NCBI GenBank assembly: GCA_910585715.1
Contig: CAJUEX010000021.1
Span: 1 to 49,114, forward strand
Source: an uncultured Lachnospiraceae bacterium
GTDB taxonomy: Bacteria; Bacillota; Clostridia; Lachnospirales; Lachnospiraceae
Direction: 5' to 3'
Length of the DNA stretch: 49,114 bases
Both the position numbers and the translations under genes were made by a program. Under the pieces are notes generated by a model. It saw only the letters and a list, made by a program, of their open reading frames with translations. It was not told the origin of the DNA and did no database searches. Shown one piece after another: positions 34,207-43,072 of this stretch. Each line of letters opens with the position of its first letter. Positions within the stretch are counted from its first letter, which is position 1.

Positions 34207-35448
34207 TTAGTTACCCCATCCTGCATCACTTGGCAATGATTGATAATTTTTACCTTTTACAGCCTTCTTTGCACGAACACAGAAATATACTCTCTTATTA
34301 GATGCAACTGCTGCATTATTGTTCACAACATTTGTCACAAAGGTGGTGGAGTTAGAAGTACCGATTCTGCTCATGCTTTCAAAATCAGGATAAGAGCCTG
34401 AATAAATATCATAGGTGCCTGCTCCCTTTACAGCCGTCCATGTAATGGTTGCCTTGCCGTCTTCCTGGGCAACTCCGGTAATCTGCGGTGCAATTAAGGA
34501 AACCCCTGTTGCAGACCATGCTCCGTATTTCTTTTTGTTATTTACATTGATGTATGGGCGAACTTTGATTTTGTAGTACTGGTTGCTTTTTGCCTTGTTA
34601 AATGTGTAGCTGGTTTTCTTTGTATTTACGGTAGCCTTTACCTTGCTCTTGCTGTCATAAATCTTAACCTGATAGCCGTCTACCTTTTTATTGGAGGATG
34701 TCCATGTAAAATCAATGGATTTGCTTCCTCTTTCCCATGCGCTGTCTTTGGAAACGGTTACTGCTTTCGGGGTGGTCTTTACTGTACCCCATGTCTCCAT
34801 GCCCACTGCGGAAAAAGCATTGTTGGCAGTTACTTTAACGGGAACTACCTTTATATAATATGCTCTGCCCTGGGTTCTGTTTTTCACAGTTAAATCTCTT
34901 CCGGTCATACGAACAACAAATTTTGCATTGTCGTAAGAAGAGCCTACATAAACATCATAGCAGTTTGCACCCTTTGCTTCCGGCCATGTAAATCTGACGC
35001 TGGTCTTAGAAGCTGCCGTCTGGGTAATGCCCCCTACGCTGTATGGAATGGTTGCCACTTCAATCACATCAGACCATGCACCGTCTACAAGAATTTTCTT
35101 GGTGGCATCATTGTAGCTGACTGCTTTGATACGCACATACCAGCTGGTTCCTCTTTCAATTCCGATTAATGTTGCACTTGTAACATTAGCAGCTACATAT
35201 CCTTTGTCTACCCAGTTCTTGTTATCCTTAGAGCATTGTACAAGAATCCGGTTATAGCTGTTGCCTGTCTGAGTGGATGGAGCTGTCCAGCTGATACTTA
35301 CCTTAGTTGCTGCTGCTGCTGTCTGCTTCAGATTTGTCGGCTGTGTGTTAGCTGCTGATGCATCCATTCTGAGGCACATCATCAATACACAGGACAAAAG
35401 CACTCCGAAGAGCGGAAGCATTTTGTTGAAAATGCTGTTCTTTTTCAT
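34207..35448 (-). CDS. Secreted fibronectin type III repeat protein
   Basis: 413 aa. Signal peptide with cleavage probably after ASA (about residue 32). Four FN3-like modules follow: about 36-132, 133-225, 230-320 and 322-410, each with SWT/TWT and YYIKV/WYVRI-type strands. No catalytic domain, anchor or sortase motif is seen. A role in binding surfaces, polysaccharide or partner enzymes is an inference. GGGGG lies before the ATG. The third module resembles the C-terminal FN3 of the papain-like protease (basic KKKYGAWS versus KKYYGKYS). Confidence 0.85.
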   Translation of the reverse strand: MKKNSIFNKMLPLFGVLLSCVLMMCLRMDASAANTQPTNLKQTAAAATKVSISWTAPSTQTGNSYNRILVQCSKDNKNWVDKGYVAANVTSATLIGIERGTSWYVRIKAVSYNDATKKILVDGAWSDVIEVATIPYSVGGITQTAASKTSVRFTWPEAKGANCYDVYVGSSYDNAKFVVRMTGRDLTVKNRTQGRAYYIKVVPVKVTANNAFSAVGMETWGTVKTTPKAVTVSKDSAWERGSKSIDFTWTSSNKKVDGYQVKIYDSKSKVKATVNTKKTSYTFNKAKSNQYYKIKVRPYINVNNKKKYGAWSATGVSLIAPQITGVAQEDGKATITWTAVKGAGTYDIYSGSYPDFESMSRIGTSNSTTFVTNVVNNNAAVASNKRVYFCVRAKKAVKGKNYQSLPSDAGWGN

Positions 35449-35502
35449 TCATTTTCCCCCTTGATTATGTAATTTTAGTCAGACTTATTATCTGCTATCT
35501 TT

Positions 35503-35531
35503 ATTTTAGCCCGTCCCCTTCTGATTTACAA
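35503..35531 (-). promoter_or_regulatory. Sigma-A promoter of the FN3 gene
   Basis: Minus strand: TTGTAA (35526-35531), 17-nt spacer, TAAAAT (35503-35508). Leader about 48 nt. The gap 35449-35854 otherwise holds element E5. Confidence 0.6.
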
Positions 35532-35622
35532 GAACTTTTTATAAAATAACAGCAATCCATTTCTTAATGTTTTCTTAATCATTGAAAAAGACATACTTTT
35601 CGTCAAATCCCGCCATTTTCCC

Positions 35623-35846
35623 ATAACAGTTCAGCCTTCCGCTTTCCCATCCGGAAATGGGGGCAGGGCTTTGACAGAATATGATTTCTAAAGGAGTCCT
35701 TATAAAAACGCCAGCGCTTAGCGAGGTATTTTCGAGCTTAGCACTGCTGCGTTTTTATCAGAGCGGGAGCGTGACGACGCACAAACATATTCTGTCAAAG
35801 CCCTGCCCCCATTTCCGGATGGAAAAGCGGAAGGCTGGACTGTTAC
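35623..35846 (+). mobile_element. Long palindromic element E5 with probable 8-bp target duplication
   Basis: Arms end ATAACAG...CTGTTAC and pair over about 60 nt (AACAGTTCAGCCTTCCGC at the left). The core (about 35693-35790) is the standard one with a GGGA tetraloop. Outside the ends lie ATTTTCCC (35615-35622) and ATTTTCTC (35847-35854), matching at 7 of 8 positions. The right duplication ends one base before the polC stop codon (35855-35857), so the insertion spared the gene by the smallest possible margin. Confidence 0.9.
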
Positions 35847-35854
35847 ATTTTCTC

Positions 35855-38800
35855 CTATGAGACAAAATCAAACAGGCTTATCTGGTTGGACTCCGGCAGG
35901 TCTCCAAGCAGGTTCAGTTGGTCCATAAGCTCAATGACCGTCTTGGACACCTTGGTTCTCTGCCTGAAATCATCCTTGGATAAATAAGGACCGTCCTTGG
36001 ACGCCTCCATAATTGCCTCCGCCGCCTTTTCACCGAGACCGTCAATGCTGTTTAAGGATGGCAAAAGCTTTCCGTCCACAATCTGGAATAGTCTGGAATT
36101 GGATTTGAAAATGTCCACCGGAAGGAATTCAAAGCCTCTTGCATACATTTCCTGCACGATTTTCATATCCTTATAGGTATCCTGCTCTTTTTTGGATAAG
36201 GCATCTTTTCTGCTTTCATATTCTGCCATGGTATTTTCCAGATGTCTCTGCCCCTGGCACATGATTTCATAGGAAAATGCCGAGGCGCGGATGCTGAAAT
36301 AAGCTCCATAGTAGGCAAGGGGATAATTCACCTTGCAATAGGCAATCCGCCATGCCATCATAACATAAGCCGCCGCATGTGCTTTCGGGAACATGTATTT
36401 GATTTTTTTGCAGGACCAGATATACCAGTCCGGCACTCCTGCCGCCGTCATTGCCTCTTCCCATTCAGGCTTTAATCCTTTTCCTTTTCTGACGCTTTCC
36501 ATTATGGTAAAGGAAAGTGCCTCTTCCACTCCGGTATTGATAAGATATGTCATAATATCGTCACGGGTGCAGATTGCCGTGGAAATAGTTGCCTTACCTT
36601 CTTCTATCAGCGTCTGGGCATTGCCAAGCCATACATCCGTTCCATGGGACAGACCGGAAATCCGGATTAAATCGGAAAAAGAGGAAGGCTTCGTATCGAT
36701 TAACATCTGGATAACAAAATCCGTTCCAAACTCCGGTATTCCAAGGGAGCCTAAAGGACAGCCTCCAATCTGGTCAGGGGTGATGCCAAGCGCCTCCGTA
36801 CTGCGAAACAGGGACATAACCTTTTGGTCGTCCAGCGGAATCTTTACCGCATCGATTCCGGTCAGGTCCTCTAACATACGAATCATGGTAGGATCATCAT
36901 GTCCCAGTATGTCCAGTTTCAGCAGGTTATGGTCGATGGAGTGATAGTCAAAATGGGTGGTTACGATATCCGTTGTCATATCATTTGCCGGATGCTGGAT
37001 AGGCGTAAAGGAATTGATGTCCTGTCCTAAAGGAAGCACGATGATTCCTCCCGGATGCTGTCCGGTGGAACGTCTGATACCGGTGCAGCCTTCCACAATC
37101 CGGTTGATTTCACAGGTCCGCTTTCTCTGTCCCCTTTCCTCGTAGTAGTTTTTCACATATCCAAAGGCAGTCTTGTCCGCCAGGGTGCCGATAGTTCCTG
37201 CCCGGAAGGTCTGTCCGGCCCCAAAGATGACTTCTGTATATTTATGGGCCTTACTTTGATATTCGCCGGAAAAATTCAGGTCAATATCCGGCTCCTTGTC
37301 CCCTTTGAAGCCCAGAAACGTTTCAAACGGAATATCAAAGCCGTCTTTCTTTAAAGGTTCCCCGCATTCCGGACAGTTCTTATCGGGCATGTCGCAGCCT
37401 GCCCTTCCTGCATAAGCCCTTACCTCATCGGAAGTAAAATCGCTGTAGTGGCATTTGGGACAATAGTAATGAGGGCTTAATGGATTTACCTCTGTAATAC
37501 CGGACATGGTCGCCACAAAGGAAGAGCCTACGGAACCACGGGAACCTACCAGATAACCGTCCTCCACCGACTTCCACACAAGCTTCTGGGCAATGATATA
37601 CATCACCGCAAATCCGTTTTTTATAATAGAGTTCAGTTCCTTTTCAAGCCGCGCTTCCACGATTTCCGGCAAATTTTCCCCATACATTTCCCTTGCCTTG
37701 TTATAGCAGATATCCGTAAGGGTCTTATCGCTGTCCTCAATGACCGGCGGGCACTTATCCGGGCGCACCGGGTCTATGGATTCAATCTGTTCTGCAATCC
37801 GGTTGGTGTTGGTAATGACCACTTCCTTTGCCTTGTCGCTTCCAAGATACGCAAATTCTTCTAACATTTCCTCCGTTGTACGAAGATACAGGGGAGCCTG
37901 GTCATCCGCATCCTTAAAGCCCTTTCCCGTCATAATGATTCTCCGATACACTTCATCCTCCGGGTCTAAAAAATGCACATCGCAGGTGGCGCAGACCGGC
38001 TTGTTGAACTGCTCGCCCAGCTTACAGATTTGTTTGTTTATATCCTGAATCTCTTCTATGGAATGAATATCTATTTTCTCGGAAGCAATCATAAAAGCAT
38101 TGTTTCCGGTGGGCTGGATTTCCAGATAATCGTAAAACTTTACGATTCTTGCTATATCCTCATTGCTTTTTCCTTCCAGCAGCGCCCGGTACAGCTCTCC
38201 CGCCTCGCAGGCGCTTCCCAGTATCAGCCCCTCTCTGTTTTCCAGAATGCGGCTTTTGGGAATCCTGGGGCGCTTATTGTAATAGGTTAAATGGGATTCG
38301 GAAATCAGCCTGTACATATTCACTCTTCCCACGTCATTCTTTGCCAGAATAATGGCATGATAGGAAGGCAGCCTTTTAATGCTCTCCACGCTGGCTGCTC
38401 CCATGCTGTTCACCTTGTCTAAGGTATCGGCTCCTTCTTTTTTCAGCATTCTAATAAACTTTACAAATATTTCGGCGGTTGCCGCCGCATCATCCACAGC
38501 CCTGTGGTGGTTTTCCAGAGAAATCCCCAGTGTTTTTGCCACCGCATCCAGCGTATGCTTTGCCTGATTCTTTAAAAGCATTCTGGAAATGCCTACTGTA
38601 TCCACATAGGTAAAATCCGTATCAATCTGCTGTCTTTTGGCATTTTCCAAAATAAAGCTCATATCAAAATTGGCATTATGTGCCACTAAAACAGAATCCC
38701 CGGCAAATTCTAAAAATTCCGGCAGCACTTTTGTAATTTCGGGGGCTTCCATCACATCCTCATCCTTGATTCCTGTGAGCTTTTCAATCTGAAAAGGAAT

Positions 38801-40378
38801 GGGCTCCTTTGGGTTTACAAAGGTGGAATACCGGTCTGTGATTTCCCCGCCTGCCACCTTTACGGCGCCGATTTCAATAATATTGTTTTTGATAGGAGAA
38901 AATCCGGTAGTTTCAATGTCAAACACCACGTAGCTTTCCTCTAAGGACTGGTTTTTGGAGTTTGTGACGATTTCCTTTAAGTCGTCTACCAGATAGGCTT
39001 CCACGCCGTATATAATCTTAAAAAAGTCCTGTCTGTCCGGATTTTCCTCTCCCGCTTCCTTCCTCTTTGCCTTTTCCGCCTTCCATAAATCCTGCCATAC
39101 GTGGAATGCCTCTGGAAACGCCTGAGCAACCCCGTGGTCCGTAATGGCAATTGCCGGATGTCCCCATTTATATGCTCTTTTTACAATTGCCGCCGCATCA
39201 GACACCCCGTCCATATCGCTCATCTTTGTATGGCAGTGAAGCTCTACTCTTTTCAGCACGCTGTGGTCGCTTCTGCTTGTGGTAAAATCAGGAATTTTTT
39301 TGATTCCCTGCACGGAGCCAAGTGTCAGCTCGTTGTCAAATTTATCTATCATGGCAACTGCTTTCAGCTTGAAAAAGGCTCCTTTTTTAATATGCTCCAA
39401 AAGCTCCGGCACCTGTTCGTTATGGGCAAACATTTTAACGGTAATGGTGTCCGTAAAATCCGTAATCTGAAATATGATAATGGTCTTTTCATTGCGGATT
39501 TCCCTTTTGTCCACCGCCAGCACTTTGCCCCGGATTGCCACTTCTCCCATTTCGCCGATAAGCTGGTCGATAGTAAGGATTTCCTCTTCTTCAAAGTCTT
39601 TGCCATAAATAACGTCCGGATTGGGGTCTTTTTTGGGCATCCGTTTTGTAAAGCTGCCCCGCTTTTCCTTTTGTCCTCCAAAAAAGCCTTCCTTTGAAGC
39701 GCCTGCACCTTTTTTCCCGCCCTCCTGGGGCTTTGTTTCTCCCGGCTTTTTCTCCTGCTGTCCGTTTTCGTCATTGTCCTCATGGGCTTCCCCACGGCTG
39801 CTTTCCGCTCTGGAAACGATTTCCGCAACCTGCCTTGCTATTTTGATGTCATCCTCTTCGTGTTCTTTTTTCTGCTTTTCTTCATATGCCGCCTGCACCA
39901 GAACGGGAAAGCCGCAGCGCTCGTGGAAGATTTTTTCCAGAATATTAAGAAGCTCTTCTGCTTTCATTTTGACAGTAACCGTATCCTCCAAGGTCAGCAG
40001 AACCTTATTTTCTTCCGGAAACTGCACGTCCGCTTTTTTCAGCATCATATAAAGCACCGGGGAATATTCCTTCAGCTCATAAAGAATGCTTTCCCGATAG
40101 GCCGCAAACAACTTCTTTGGAGTGTACTGGCCGGACAACAGGAAGCGTTCATAGATTTTTATGGTAATATAATTAGCAGGAAACAACTGTTTTTTAATTT
40201 CCTGCTCTATCCTTACGATTTTTTCTTTTTCTATGAGCCGCCTGCTCTCTATGTAAATGCGCAGAAAATCTCTCTGCTTTGTGGAAGAAATGCGAAGCAC
40301 CTGCACTTCTTCCAGCAGTTCCTTAAGCTCCGCAGGAAGCTTCAGGGTGGGAAATACTTCTAAAAAGGCTTTTGTCAT
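35855..40378 (-). CDS. polC: DNA polymerase III alpha subunit, PolC type
   Basis: 1507 aa, full length. Order: N-terminal domain, OB fold (about 275-370), PHP domain split around the exonuclease (VELHCHTKMSDMDGVSD, ITDHG), DEDDh 3'-5' exonuclease (YVVFDIETTGFSPIKNN, HNANFDMSFI, HHRAVDDAAATAEI), then palm, fingers and a zinc site (CPKC...CPEC). PDIDLNF carries the polymerase aspartates. It is the replicative polymerase of low-GC Firmicutes. It ends in the beta-clamp-like tail SNQISLFDF. It begins 4 nt after the ispG stop. Confidence 0.97.
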   Translation of the reverse strand: MTKAFLEVFPTLKLPAELKELLEEVQVLRISSTKQRDFLRIYIESRRLIEKEKIVRIEQEIKKQLFPANYITIKIYERFLLSGQYTPKKLFAAYRESILYELKEYSPVLYMMLKKADVQFPEENKVLLTLEDTVTVKMKAEELLNILEKIFHERCGFPVLVQAAYEEKQKKEHEEDDIKIARQVAEIVSRAESSRGEAHEDNDENGQQEKKPGETKPQEGGKKGAGASKEGFFGGQKEKRGSFTKRMPKKDPNPDVIYGKDFEEEEILTIDQLIGEMGEVAIRGKVLAVDKREIRNEKTIIIFQITDFTDTITVKMFAHNEQVPELLEHIKKGAFFKLKAVAMIDKFDNELTLGSVQGIKKIPDFTTSRSDHSVLKRVELHCHTKMSDMDGVSDAAAIVKRAYKWGHPAIAITDHGVAQAFPEAFHVWQDLWKAEKAKRKEAGEENPDRQDFFKIIYGVEAYLVDDLKEIVTNSKNQSLEESYVVFDIETTGFSPIKNNIIEIGAVKVAGGEITDRYSTFVNPKEPIPFQIEKLTGIKDEDVMEAPEITKVLPEFLEFAGDSVLVAHNANFDMSFILENAKRQQIDTDFTYVDTVGISRMLLKNQAKHTLDAVAKTLGISLENHHRAVDDAAATAEIFVKFIRMLKKEGADTLDKVNSMGAASVESIKRLPSYHAIILAKNDVGRVNMYRLISESHLTYYNKRPRIPKSRILENREGLILGSACEAGELYRALLEGKSNEDIARIVKFYDYLEIQPTGNNAFMIASEKIDIHSIEEIQDINKQICKLGEQFNKPVCATCDVHFLDPEDEVYRRIIMTGKGFKDADDQAPLYLRTTEEMLEEFAYLGSDKAKEVVITNTNRIAEQIESIDPVRPDKCPPVIEDSDKTLTDICYNKAREMYGENLPEIVEARLEKELNSIIKNGFAVMYIIAQKLVWKSVEDGYLVGSRGSVGSSFVATMSGITEVNPLSPHYYCPKCHYSDFTSDEVRAYAGRAGCDMPDKNCPECGEPLKKDGFDIPFETFLGFKGDKEPDIDLNFSGEYQSKAHKYTEVIFGAGQTFRAGTIGTLADKTAFGYVKNYYEERGQRKRTCEINRIVEGCTGIRRSTGQHPGGIIVLPLGQDINSFTPIQHPANDMTTDIVTTHFDYHSIDHNLLKLDILGHDDPTMIRMLEDLTGIDAVKIPLDDQKVMSLFRSTEALGITPDQIGGCPLGSLGIPEFGTDFVIQMLIDTKPSSFSDLIRISGLSHGTDVWLGNAQTLIEEGKATISTAICTRDDIMTYLINTGVEEALSFTIMESVRKGKGLKPEWEEAMTAAGVPDWYIWSCKKIKYMFPKAHAAAYVMMAWRIAYCKVNYPLAYYGAYFSIRASAFSYEIMCQGQRHLENTMAEYESRKDALSKKEQDTYKDMKIVQEMYARGFEFLPVDIFKSNSRLFQIVDGKLLPSLNSIDGLGEKAAEAIMEASKDGPYLSKDDFRQRTKVSKTVIELMDQLNLLGDLPESNQISLFDFVS

Positions 40379-40382
40379 AACT

Positions 40383-41435
40383 TTACTTCCAATTCTCCAA
40401 TTCTTCTTTTAATGTATCCAATAGCTTCTCTTCCGGTATTTTTTTGATGATTTCCCCTTTTTTAATCAACAGCCCTTCTCCGACGCCTCCGGCAATTCCA
40501 AGGTCTGCCTCTTTTGCCTCTCCCGGACCGTTTACCACGCAGCCCATAACTGCCACCTTTATGTCAAGGGGATAGTCCGCCACCATTTCTTCCACCTTCC
40601 CTGCAAGGGAAATCAAATCAATCTGTGTCCGTCCACAGGTAGGACAGGATACCACTTCAATGCCGCCCTTTCGCAGTCCCAGCGTCCTTAAAATCAGCTT
40701 TGCAGTCTTTACCTCTTCCACTGGGTCCCCTGTCAGGGACACCCGGATGGTATCGCCAATTCCCTGTCCTAAAATCATACCCAGTCCCAGGGAAGATTTA
40801 ATATTGCCGCTCCAGAGGGTGCCTGCCTCGGTAATTCCCACATGCAGGGGATAATCTGTCTCTTTTACAAGCAGCTCATGGGCTTTTACACACATGAGCA
40901 CATCGGAGGATTTAATGCTGATGACCAGGTTGTCATATCCTAAATCCTCTATTATCTTTACTTTATCCAGAGCGCTTTCCACGATTCCCTCTGCTGTGAC
41001 CCTGCCGTATTTTTCTATGAGGTTTTTTTCAAGGGAGCCGCTGTTGACTCCTACCCGGATGGGAATGTTTCTTTCTTTTGCTACGTCCACCACTGCCTTT
41101 ACCCGGTCCGTAGCTCCGATATTGCCCGGATTGATACGGATTTTATCCGCGCCGTTTTCCATGGCGGCAATTGCCATTTTATAGTCGAAATGAATATCTG
41201 CCACAAGAGGAATGGATATCTGCTTTTTGATTTCTCCAATTGCTTTTGCTGCCTCTAAGGTGGGCACGGTGCAGCGGATGATTTCACAGCCTGCTTTTTC
41301 CAGCCTGTGAATCTGTTCCACGGTAGCCGCCACGTCTTCGGTTTTGGTGTTGGTCATGGACTGAATCAGTACGGGGCTGCCTCCTCCGATTGTTTTATTT
41401 CCTATCTGGATGGATTTTGTTTTATCTCGGTACAT
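40383..41435 (-). CDS. ispG: 4-hydroxy-3-methylbut-2-enyl diphosphate synthase
   Basis: 350 aa from ATG at 41435 (AAAGGA upstream); the longer frame to 41525 runs through the promoter. TIM-barrel part with QSMTNTKTEDV and DIHFDYKMAIAA; the [4Fe-4S] cluster cysteines are in CPTCGRTQIDL and GCVVNGPGEA. It converts MEcPP to HMBPP in the MEP pathway with reduced ferredoxin or flavodoxin. dxr and rseP, frequent upstream partners in Clostridia, are absent; it pairs only with polC. Confidence 0.95.
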   Translation of the reverse strand: MYRDKTKSIQIGNKTIGGGSPVLIQSMTNTKTEDVAATVEQIHRLEKAGCEIIRCTVPTLEAAKAIGEIKKQISIPLVADIHFDYKMAIAAMENGADKIRINPGNIGATDRVKAVVDVAKERNIPIRVGVNSGSLEKNLIEKYGRVTAEGIVESALDKVKIIEDLGYDNLVISIKSSDVLMCVKAHELLVKETDYPLHVGITEAGTLWSGNIKSSLGLGMILGQGIGDTIRVSLTGDPVEEVKTAKLILRTLGLRKGGIEVVSCPTCGRTQIDLISLAGKVEEMVADYPLDIKVAVMGCVVNGPGEAKEADLGIAGGVGEGLLIKKGEIIKKIPEEKLLDTLKEELENWK

Positions 41436-41496
41436 GTATATGGGTTCCTTTCTTTTTGGGATGATAACCGCAGTGTTATTGTCTGTGTCTTTGTTT

Positions 41497-41525
41497 AGTA
41501 TAGCATTTATGGAGTTAGGAGGCAA
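41497..41525 (-). promoter_or_regulatory. Sigma-A promoter of ispG-polC
   Basis: Minus strand: TTGCCT (41520-41525), 17-nt spacer, TATACT (41497-41502). Leader about 55 nt to ispG. Confidence 0.65.
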
Positions 41526-41665
41526 TCAATAATCTGCCCTATTATCATGCCATATCTCCGTATAAACTGGTTTTTCAAAGCCTGAAGCCTTTCTTACGCC
41601 GCAAGCCAAATTCAATTATATTTTTGATTTCATTTTTTTAATTTTAAATGCATATTAAATTTTGA

Positions 41666-41694
41666 TTGACAATTTTTCTCATTTCCTATACAAT
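41666..41694 (+). promoter_or_regulatory. Sigma-A promoter of mntP
   Basis: Plus strand: TTGACA (41666-41671), 17-nt spacer, TACAAT (41689-41694). Consensus -35 and 5/6 -10. It starts the riboswitch leader of about 270 nt. Confidence 0.8.
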
Positions 41695-41751
41695 CTTGTG
41701 AACAGGATAAAAAATCCTCATATAATCATATCATAAAAGAATACCGAATCA

Positions 41752-41840
41752 CTCTGTGAGGGAGTAGTTTGCAGCAAAGCTGTGGTAATGTCAACATAAT
41801 GATGAAAATCTGGTATTACCTGAAATAATGAGACTCATGG
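41752..41840 (+). promoter_or_regulatory. Manganese riboswitch (yybP-ykoY) upstream of mntP
   Basis: The conserved landmarks are in order: GAGGGAGTAG at 41758-41767, GTCAACATAATGATGAAAA at about 41790, TACCTGAAATAATGAGAC at the 3' side. P1 is CTGTGAG/CTCATGG (41753-41759 with 41834-41840). This family binds Mn2+ and regulates manganese efflux and related transporters. Its 3' P1 strand is also the first strand of the following terminator, so ligand binding should permit transcription. Confidence 0.92.
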
Positions 41841-41877
41841 ACAATAGCGAACCTTCGCTGTTGCCCGTGGGTTTTTT
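41834..41877 (+). terminator. Riboswitch expression-platform terminator
   Basis: An 18-bp stem with one A-C mismatch: CTCATGGACAATAGCGAA (41834-41851) with TTCGCTGTTGCCCGTGGG (41854-41871), followed by TTTTTT (41872-41877). The first seven bases are the P1 3' strand of the aptamer, so the two folds exclude each other. Confidence 0.9.
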
Positions 41878-41968
41878 ATTTGCACAGCTTCTATATTCAA
41901 AAGCTCAAAAGTTCAAAAGGAAATTTATTTTGCAGGAAAATTTATTGAAAAAACAGGAGGAAATGACG

Positions 41969-42532
41969 ATGAGTTTATTTACTGTTTTCACCCTTGCCGT
42001 AGGACTGTCCATGGATGCCTTTGCCGTAGCCATTTGCAAAGGGCTTGCAATGAGAAAAGCAACCTTTCGGAATATGACAATCATAGGACTGTGGTTTGGA
42101 GGTTTTCAGGCGCTTATGCCGGTAATAGGTTATCTTCTGGGAGTGCGGTTTCAAAGCAGGATTACTGCAATTGACCACTGGATTGCCTTTGTGCTGCTTG
42201 GACTCATAGGCGCCAATATGATAAAGGAAGCACTATCAAAAGAAGAGGAACATGCAAATGCATCCCTTGCCTTCCGCACCATGCTGCTTTTGGCAGTTGC
42301 CACCAGCATAGATGCTCTGGCTGTGGGGATTACCTTTGCCTTTTTAAAGGTAAATATTGCCCTGGCTGCTTCCATTATCGGAATAACCACCTTCTTCTTA
42401 TCTATGACGGGAGTCAGGGTTGGAAATGTATTTGGTGTAAAATATAAGTCAAAGGCAGAGCTGGCAGGGGGAATCATCCTGATTTTTTTGGGAATCAAGA
42501 TTCTTTTAGAGCACTTGGGAATCCTGCCATAA
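41969..42532 (+). CDS. mntP: Manganese efflux pump MntP
   Basis: 187 aa from ATG at 41969, which has AGGAGG 8 nt upstream. The in-frame ATG at 41963 is too close, and 41828 lies inside the riboswitch. Six membrane segments; the family motifs AVGLSMDAFAVAICKG and ATSIDALAVGITFAF carry the paired aspartates for Mn2+. MntP exports Mn2+ to prevent toxicity. The riboswitch context agrees with this. The only protein gene on the plus strand in the window. Confidence 0.95.
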   Translation: MSLFTVFTLAVGLSMDAFAVAICKGLAMRKATFRNMTIIGLWFGGFQALMPVIGYLLGVRFQSRITAIDHWIAFVLLGLIGANMIKEALSKEEEHANASLAFRTMLLLAVATSIDALAVGITFAFLKVNIALAASIIGITTFFLSMTGVRVGNVFGVKYKSKAELAGGIILIFLGIKILLEHLGILP

Positions 42533-42577
42533 CTGCATGAAATATCCATGGCAGATATGAAATAAACAAATACACTG

Positions 42578-43072
42578 CTATTTTATATAAAAGGTAATAT
42601 AAAAATTTCCTATTCCCCAGACTAAAAGCCATACCAGAACCGGAAATGCCACATTCCCCAATCCTATCTTTCCTGAAAGGGCTGCCCCAAACATCTGGCA
42701 AAGAAACGCTGCAATTCCTACTTTTATGGAAAATTGAAACAAATATTCCCTTCTCACCTTCCTGATAGCCTTTCCGCTTACCGGAAGCCACCTGCACTTT
42801 TCATATATGCCGGCAAACTTTCCTTTTTCCCGCACTACCTGATAGGGAGCTAAATGAAACACTGCCGCCATGCTCAGAAAAAAAATGCCGCAGCCGTAAA
42901 AAGTCATGTCTCCTTCCGAAACAGGCAGCAGCGCAAATGCGCAGCCTATAAACAGATATATATTTTTTACCACGCTGTACATAAGGAAATAATAATCATC
43001 CAGTTTTTTGCGCATCCGGTCAAAGCTTTTTACCTGCTCCATTTCTAATGTCTCCTGTCTGTCTGCTTTCAT
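42578..43072 (-). CDS. Hypothetical membrane protein, ABC exporter permease-like
   Basis: 164 aa with about four hydrophobic segments (about 35-52, 58-77, 113-130, 137-158). No family motif recognised. It overlaps the start of the ABC ATPase frame upstream by 4 nt and is the last gene of a five-gene operon, so it probably forms the membrane part for that ATPase. It converges with mntP at a distance of 45 nt; no clear terminator is seen there. Confidence 0.7.
   Translation of the reverse strand: MKADRQETLEMEQVKSFDRMRKKLDDYYFLMYSVVKNIYLFIGCAFALLPVSEGDMTFYGCGIFFLSMAAVFHLAPYQVVREKGKFAGIYEKCRWLPVSGKAIRKVRREYLFQFSIKVGIAAFLCQMFGAALSGKIGLGNVAFPVLVWLLVWGIGNFYITFYIK

Noticed and set aside
36242..36944. 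Plus-strand ORFs over polC
   Set aside because: They are shadows of the polC reading frame without start signals.
41828..41968. N-terminal extension of MntP
   Set aside because: It would translate the riboswitch terminator; AGGAGG marks the start at 41969.
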